NCBI RefSeq assembly: GCF_003946175.1
Contig: NZ_RHOK01000004.1
Location: 1 to 64,000 of the forward strand
Direction of reading: 5' to 3'
DNA length: 64,000 nucleotides
Source: Lacticaseibacillus suibinensis
Lineage (GTDB): Bacteria > Bacillota > Bacilli > Lactobacillales > Lactobacillaceae
In this document: piece by piece, positions 61,132-64,000 of the stretch
Layout of the letters: the number at the start of each line of letters is the position of its first letter
How positions within the stretch are numbered: the first letter of the stretch is position 1
The notes under the pieces: generated by a model
The model's input: only the letters and a program-made list of their open reading frames with translations
Databases searched by the model: none
What the model was told of the DNA's origin: nothing
Translations under genes and position numbers: made by a program

Positions 61132-61147
61132 TATTCTTTGGTATAAT
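61120..61147 (+). promoter_or_regulatory. coaBC promoter
   Basis: -10 TGGTATAAT (TATAAT 61142-61147) with -35 TTCGCA (61120-61125), spacer 16 bp. The -35 is the conserved right end of the adjoining palindromic element. Confidence 0.6.
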
Positions 61148-61171
61148 AGACTAAAAAATGGAGGGGATTGC

Positions 61172-62353
61172 ATGGCGAAACACATCGGAGTTTTTGTGAC
61201 TGGCGGGATTGCGGCTTATAAAGTTCCGCTGTTGGTGCGGGCGCTGATCAAACAAGGCGACGAGGTGCGCGTGGCGATGACGCCAGCTGCGGCCAATTTT
61301 GTGACGCCGCAAACCCTCGCGACTGTCAGCAAGGCGCCGGTGTTGACAGATGCCGCCGAGTTCGACGCGCCGGAGCATGTGGCGCATGTCGCGCTGGCGC
61401 ACTGGATGGATCAGGCCATTGTGGTCCCGGCCACCGCTAATACCATTGCCAAACTGGCTTTTGGATTGGCCGATAATGTGGTGACCACCACGCTGTTGGC
61501 GTTTGCTGGGCAGAAGCTGCTGGTGCCGGCAATGAACGACCAGATGTGGCAAAATGCGCAAACTCAGGCGAATATTAGCCATCTGCAGGCGGCGGGGTGG
61601 CAAGTGTTGCCGCCAGCCACTGGCTTTTTAGCGGAAGGCTATGCCGGCGTTGGCCGCATGCCAGAACCGGACGCGATTGCCTTGTTCTCAGCGCTAGCGC
61701 CGCAGCAGGCTTATTTGGCCGGCAAAAAAATTGTCATTACTGCTGGCGGGACTCGTGAACGCATCGATCCCGTTCGTTACTTGACCAATGATTCGTCTGG
61801 CAAAATGGGCACCGCACTGGCCAATGCCGCCGCGGCAGCTGGCGCACAGGTTGAGCTGATCACCACTGCAGAGCAGTTGACGCTACCGCAGGTCAAGGTG
61901 ACCCAGGTTAAAACGGCCCAGGAGATGGCAACCGCGGTGCAAAGCCGCTTTGAGGCCGCTGATATTGTGCTGATGGCGGCGGCAGTGGCGGATTATCGAC
62001 CGGCCGCCCCAGCGGATCATAAATTGAAGAAGCAAGGGGCGGCAGGTTTGACCATTGATTTGGTGCAAAACCCAGATATTTTAGCGCAGCTTGGCGCCAC
62101 GAAGACGCATCAGTTCGTGGTGGGTTTTGCGGCGGAAACCAATGATTTGCTGGCCAATGCCCAAACCAAATTAACGAAGAAGCATGCTGATTTGTTGATT
62201 GCTAATTCAGTTGGCAGCGGTCTTGGATTTAACACCGACAACAATACCGTGACGCTGTTGTGGCCAAATGCGGCACCAGAACCACTGCCAACTGCCAGCA
62301 AAACCGCCTTGGCGCAAACCATTTGGCAAAAAATTGCTCAGGTGCGCGCATGA
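61172..62353 (+). CDS. coaBC: phosphopantothenoylcysteine decarboxylase/synthase
   Basis: A 393-residue bifunctional enzyme of coenzyme A synthesis. The N-terminal CoaC flavoprotein domain has VTGGIAAYKVPLLVRAL, the active-site His in HVALAHWMDQ and the PAMNDQMW motif. The C-terminal CoaB domain has ITAGGTRERIDPVRYLTN and KLKK. GGAGGGG precedes the ATG. Its stop overlaps the priA ATG by four bases. Confidence 0.98.
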   Translation: MAKHIGVFVTGGIAAYKVPLLVRALIKQGDEVRVAMTPAAANFVTPQTLATVSKAPVLTDAAEFDAPEHVAHVALAHWMDQAIVVPATANTIAKLAFGLADNVVTTTLLAFAGQKLLVPAMNDQMWQNAQTQANISHLQAAGWQVLPPATGFLAEGYAGVGRMPEPDAIALFSALAPQQAYLAGKKIVITAGGTRERIDPVRYLTNDSSGKMGTALANAAAAAGAQVELITTAEQLTLPQVKVTQVKTAQEMATAVQSRFEAADIVLMAAAVADYRPAAPADHKLKKQGAAGLTIDLVQNPDILAQLGATKTHQFVVGFAAETNDLLANAQTKLTKKHADLLIANSVGSGLGFNTDNNTVTLLWPNAAPEPLPTASKTALAQTIWQKIAQVRA

Positions 62354-64000
62354 CCACTGTGGCAAAGGTGATTGTCGATGTGCCGACGATGCAAACGGAC
62401 CAGCCCTATGACTATGCCATACCGGCTGCTTTGACCGGCCAAGTCGTGCCGGGGATGCGCGTGTGGGTGCAGTTTGGCCAAGGCAAACGCGAGGTCAGTG
62501 GGATGGTAGTGGCGACTGAAGCGCAGGCAGACTTTGCGGGCACTCTCAAGCCACTGCTGGCGGTACTGGATTACGCCCCCGTGATGAACAGCGAGTTGCT
62601 CAAGCTGTCGCACTGGCTGGCGCAAACGACTTATGCTTTTTGGATTACCTGTATTCAAACCATGTTGCCTGCCATGCTGAAAGTCGATACGGTGAAAACC
62701 GTGGCGCTTGGGTCAAAGCCCAGCGCCGAGGCCGACAGCCTCTTAGCGGCGCATCCTGGGCTGGTGCTGGACCAGCACCTTGACTCGGAACTGTCGGCGC
62801 GGGTACTGCAGCTGGTGGCCAAACAGGCTTTAACCATTCAGTATCAAAGCCGCGACCGCGCCAAGGTCAAAACGCAAAACTATATTGTACCTAGCCTCAC
62901 GCCGGCTGCCTACCAGGCTTCTGCCGCTGAACTGCGGGCGAATGCCAAGCAGCAGCGGGCCTTGCTGGAGGCACTGACGCATTGGGTCCAAACCGGTGCA
63001 GAGCCGGCCCTCTCCACGGTGCTCAAAGATTCTGCACTTTCGCGCGCCACAGTCAACGCCGGGGTCCAGAAGGGCTGGCTCACTTTGGCCGCCCGCGAAA
63101 TTTACCGCGCCCCTTATGCTCAGCTGGATCAGCAGCCGTTAACCCAGCCGCTCCCCTTAACCCCGGACCAAGCCGCAGTGGTGAAGCCGGTTGTCGCCGC
63201 CGTCGAAAGCCACACCGCTCAGCCATTTTTGCTGGAAGGGGTAACTGGCTCGGGGAAAACCGAAGTCTATTTGCAAGTCATCGCGGCCGCGCTAGCTGCC
63301 GGCCGTAATGCTATGATGCTGGTGCCAGAAATTGCTTTGACGCCGCAAATGGTCCACCGGGTTAAAGGCCGGTTTGGCGATGCCGTCGCTGTGCTCCACA
63401 GCGGGTTGTCAGAAGGGGAAAAGTTCGACGAGTGGCGGCGGCTTGAACGCGGGGAAGCCCGCGTAGTGGTTGGCGCGCGTTCGGCGGCGTTTGCCCCGAT
63501 GACCAATATCGGTGTATTCATCATTGATGAAGAGCACGAAACCTCCTATAAGCAGGACGACGCGCCGCGCTATCACGCTCGAGATGTGGTGATGCATCGG
63601 GCTCAAACCTTTGGCGCGCCGGTGCTGCTGGGTTCGGCGACGCCAAGCTTGGAGTCGCGGGCGCGCGCCGAAAAAGGGGTTTATACCTTGCTCCGCCTGC
63701 CTGAGCGCATTAATGATCAGCCGCTCCCTGCGGTGCACATCATCGATATGCGGGATGCGTATAAACAAGGCGGGAAGGACGACTTTTCCCAGCCGCTCCT
63801 GCAGGCCTTGCAAACGCGTTTGGCCCGCAGCGAACAAAGTGTGTTGCTGCTGAACCGGCGGGGTTTTTCTTCCTTTGTGATGTGCCGGGAATGCGGCTAC
63901 CGGGTGCAATGTCCCAACTGTGATATCAGCTTGACCTTGCACATGGATACCCATACTTTGAAATGCCATTACTGCGGCCATGAAGAACCCATTCCCACGG
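62350..64000 (+). CDS. priA: primosomal protein N' (helicase PriA), partial
   Basis: The first 550 residues of PriA, cut by the window end. An N-terminal 3'-DNA-binding domain (VAKVIVDVPTMQTDQPYDYA) and a winged helix precede the helicase with Walker A EGVTGSGKTEVYL (near residue 297) and the DEEH box (about 393). The zinc-binding cysteines begin at CRECGYRVQCPNC (about 512). It restarts stalled replication forks. The ATG overlaps the coaBC stop (ATGA). Confidence 0.97.
   Translation, partial: MTTVAKVIVDVPTMQTDQPYDYAIPAALTGQVVPGMRVWVQFGQGKREVSGMVVATEAQADFAGTLKPLLAVLDYAPVMNSELLKLSHWLAQTTYAFWITCIQTMLPAMLKVDTVKTVALGSKPSAEADSLLAAHPGLVLDQHLDSELSARVLQLVAKQALTIQYQSRDRAKVKTQNYIVPSLTPAAYQASAAELRANAKQQRALLEALTHWVQTGAEPALSTVLKDSALSRATVNAGVQKGWLTLAAREIYRAPYAQLDQQPLTQPLPLTPDQAAVVKPVVAAVESHTAQPFLLEGVTGSGKTEVYLQVIAAALAAGRNAMMLVPEIALTPQMVHRVKGRFGDAVAVLHSGLSEGEKFDEWRRLERGEARVVVGARSAAFAPMTNIGVFIIDEEHETSYKQDDAPRYHARDVVMHRAQTFGAPVLLGSATPSLESRARAEKGVYTLLRLPERINDQPLPAVHIIDMRDAYKQGGKDDFSQPLLQALQTRLARSEQSVLLLNRRGFSSFVMCRECGYRVQCPNCDISLTLHMDTHTLKCHYCGHEEPIPT

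Overview
The window is chromosomal DNA from a GC-rich member of the Lactobacillaceae, most like Lacticaseibacillus (the L. casei/rhamnosus group) or a close relative. The grounds are the gene orders (yqeG-yqeH-yhbY-nadD-yqeK-rsfS-yqeM-tmcAL; nusB / folD-xseA-xseB-ispA-tlyA-argR-recN; miaA-ynbB-glnR-glnA), a pepX of casei-group length with a TTG start, a DUF3042 miniprotein, a Phe T-box before pheST, and Gram-positive promoters, ribosome-binding sites and intrinsic terminators throughout. Most of it is core genome. No phage, plasmid, CRISPR array or intact insertion sequence is visible.

Layout. 1-195: cluster of hairpins and a terminator, perhaps the end of an element outside the window. 196-2569 (minus): three overlapping quinone/thiol-stress genes (mhqO-like dioxygenase, mhqD-like esterase, quinone oxidoreductase) behind a promoter whose -10 lies in a 19-bp perfect palindrome. 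2570-3347: repeat-filled gap. 3348-9379: ribosome-assembly, NAD and tRNA-modification operon. 9492-10916: gnd. 11234-13494: ArlRS/LisRK-like two-component system. 13674-16506: yhgE-marR unit. 16598-17924 (minus): acyP-yidC. 18039-25856: ysgA, an HD protein, an HxlR regulator, T-box-pheS-pheT, mltG and udk, followed by greA. 26503-31216: liaFSR plus a HesB-like gene, then a YtrA-type regulator with an ABC transporter. 31260-33866 (minus): yfhO. 34040-38633: PBP2, rhomboid, yqgQ, glk, rhodanese. 38724-43028: DUF3042 (minus), miaA, ynbB, glnR, glnA. 43086-44947: a 40-aa minus-strand miniprotein, a membrane protein and a patatin. 44999-48502: tRNA-Arg(UCU), pepX, a small membrane protein and the L21 leader with rplU. 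48515-58526: prp, rpmA, pepP, efp, asp23-like, nusB, folD to recN. 58751-59837: a LexA-box YolD-like gene divergent from a second patatin, lying between recN and gmk. 59896-64000: gmk, rpoZ, coaBC and priA, which runs off the end.

Cell-envelope functions recur: MltG, class B PBP, YidC, YfhO, YhgE, LiaFSR, the Ytr-like transporter and the ArlRS-like system suggest a stretch rich in wall synthesis and wall-stress sensing, beside translation and DNA-repair operons.

The most unusual signal is a family of about 120-bp palindromic elements in at least five intergenic regions (3023-3271, 19450-19570, 50343-50469, 58621-58735, 60881-61131), with remnants elsewhere. All share two short boxes, GCTACGC and GCTAGGC, around stems whose sequences differ from copy to copy yet stay complementary. 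That pattern of compensatory change implies a conserved folded structure rather than a conserved sequence. One copy is flanked by a 12-bp direct repeat. I do not recognise the family. A separate 124-bp stretch beside the first copies (2823-2946) can fold as a three-way junction.
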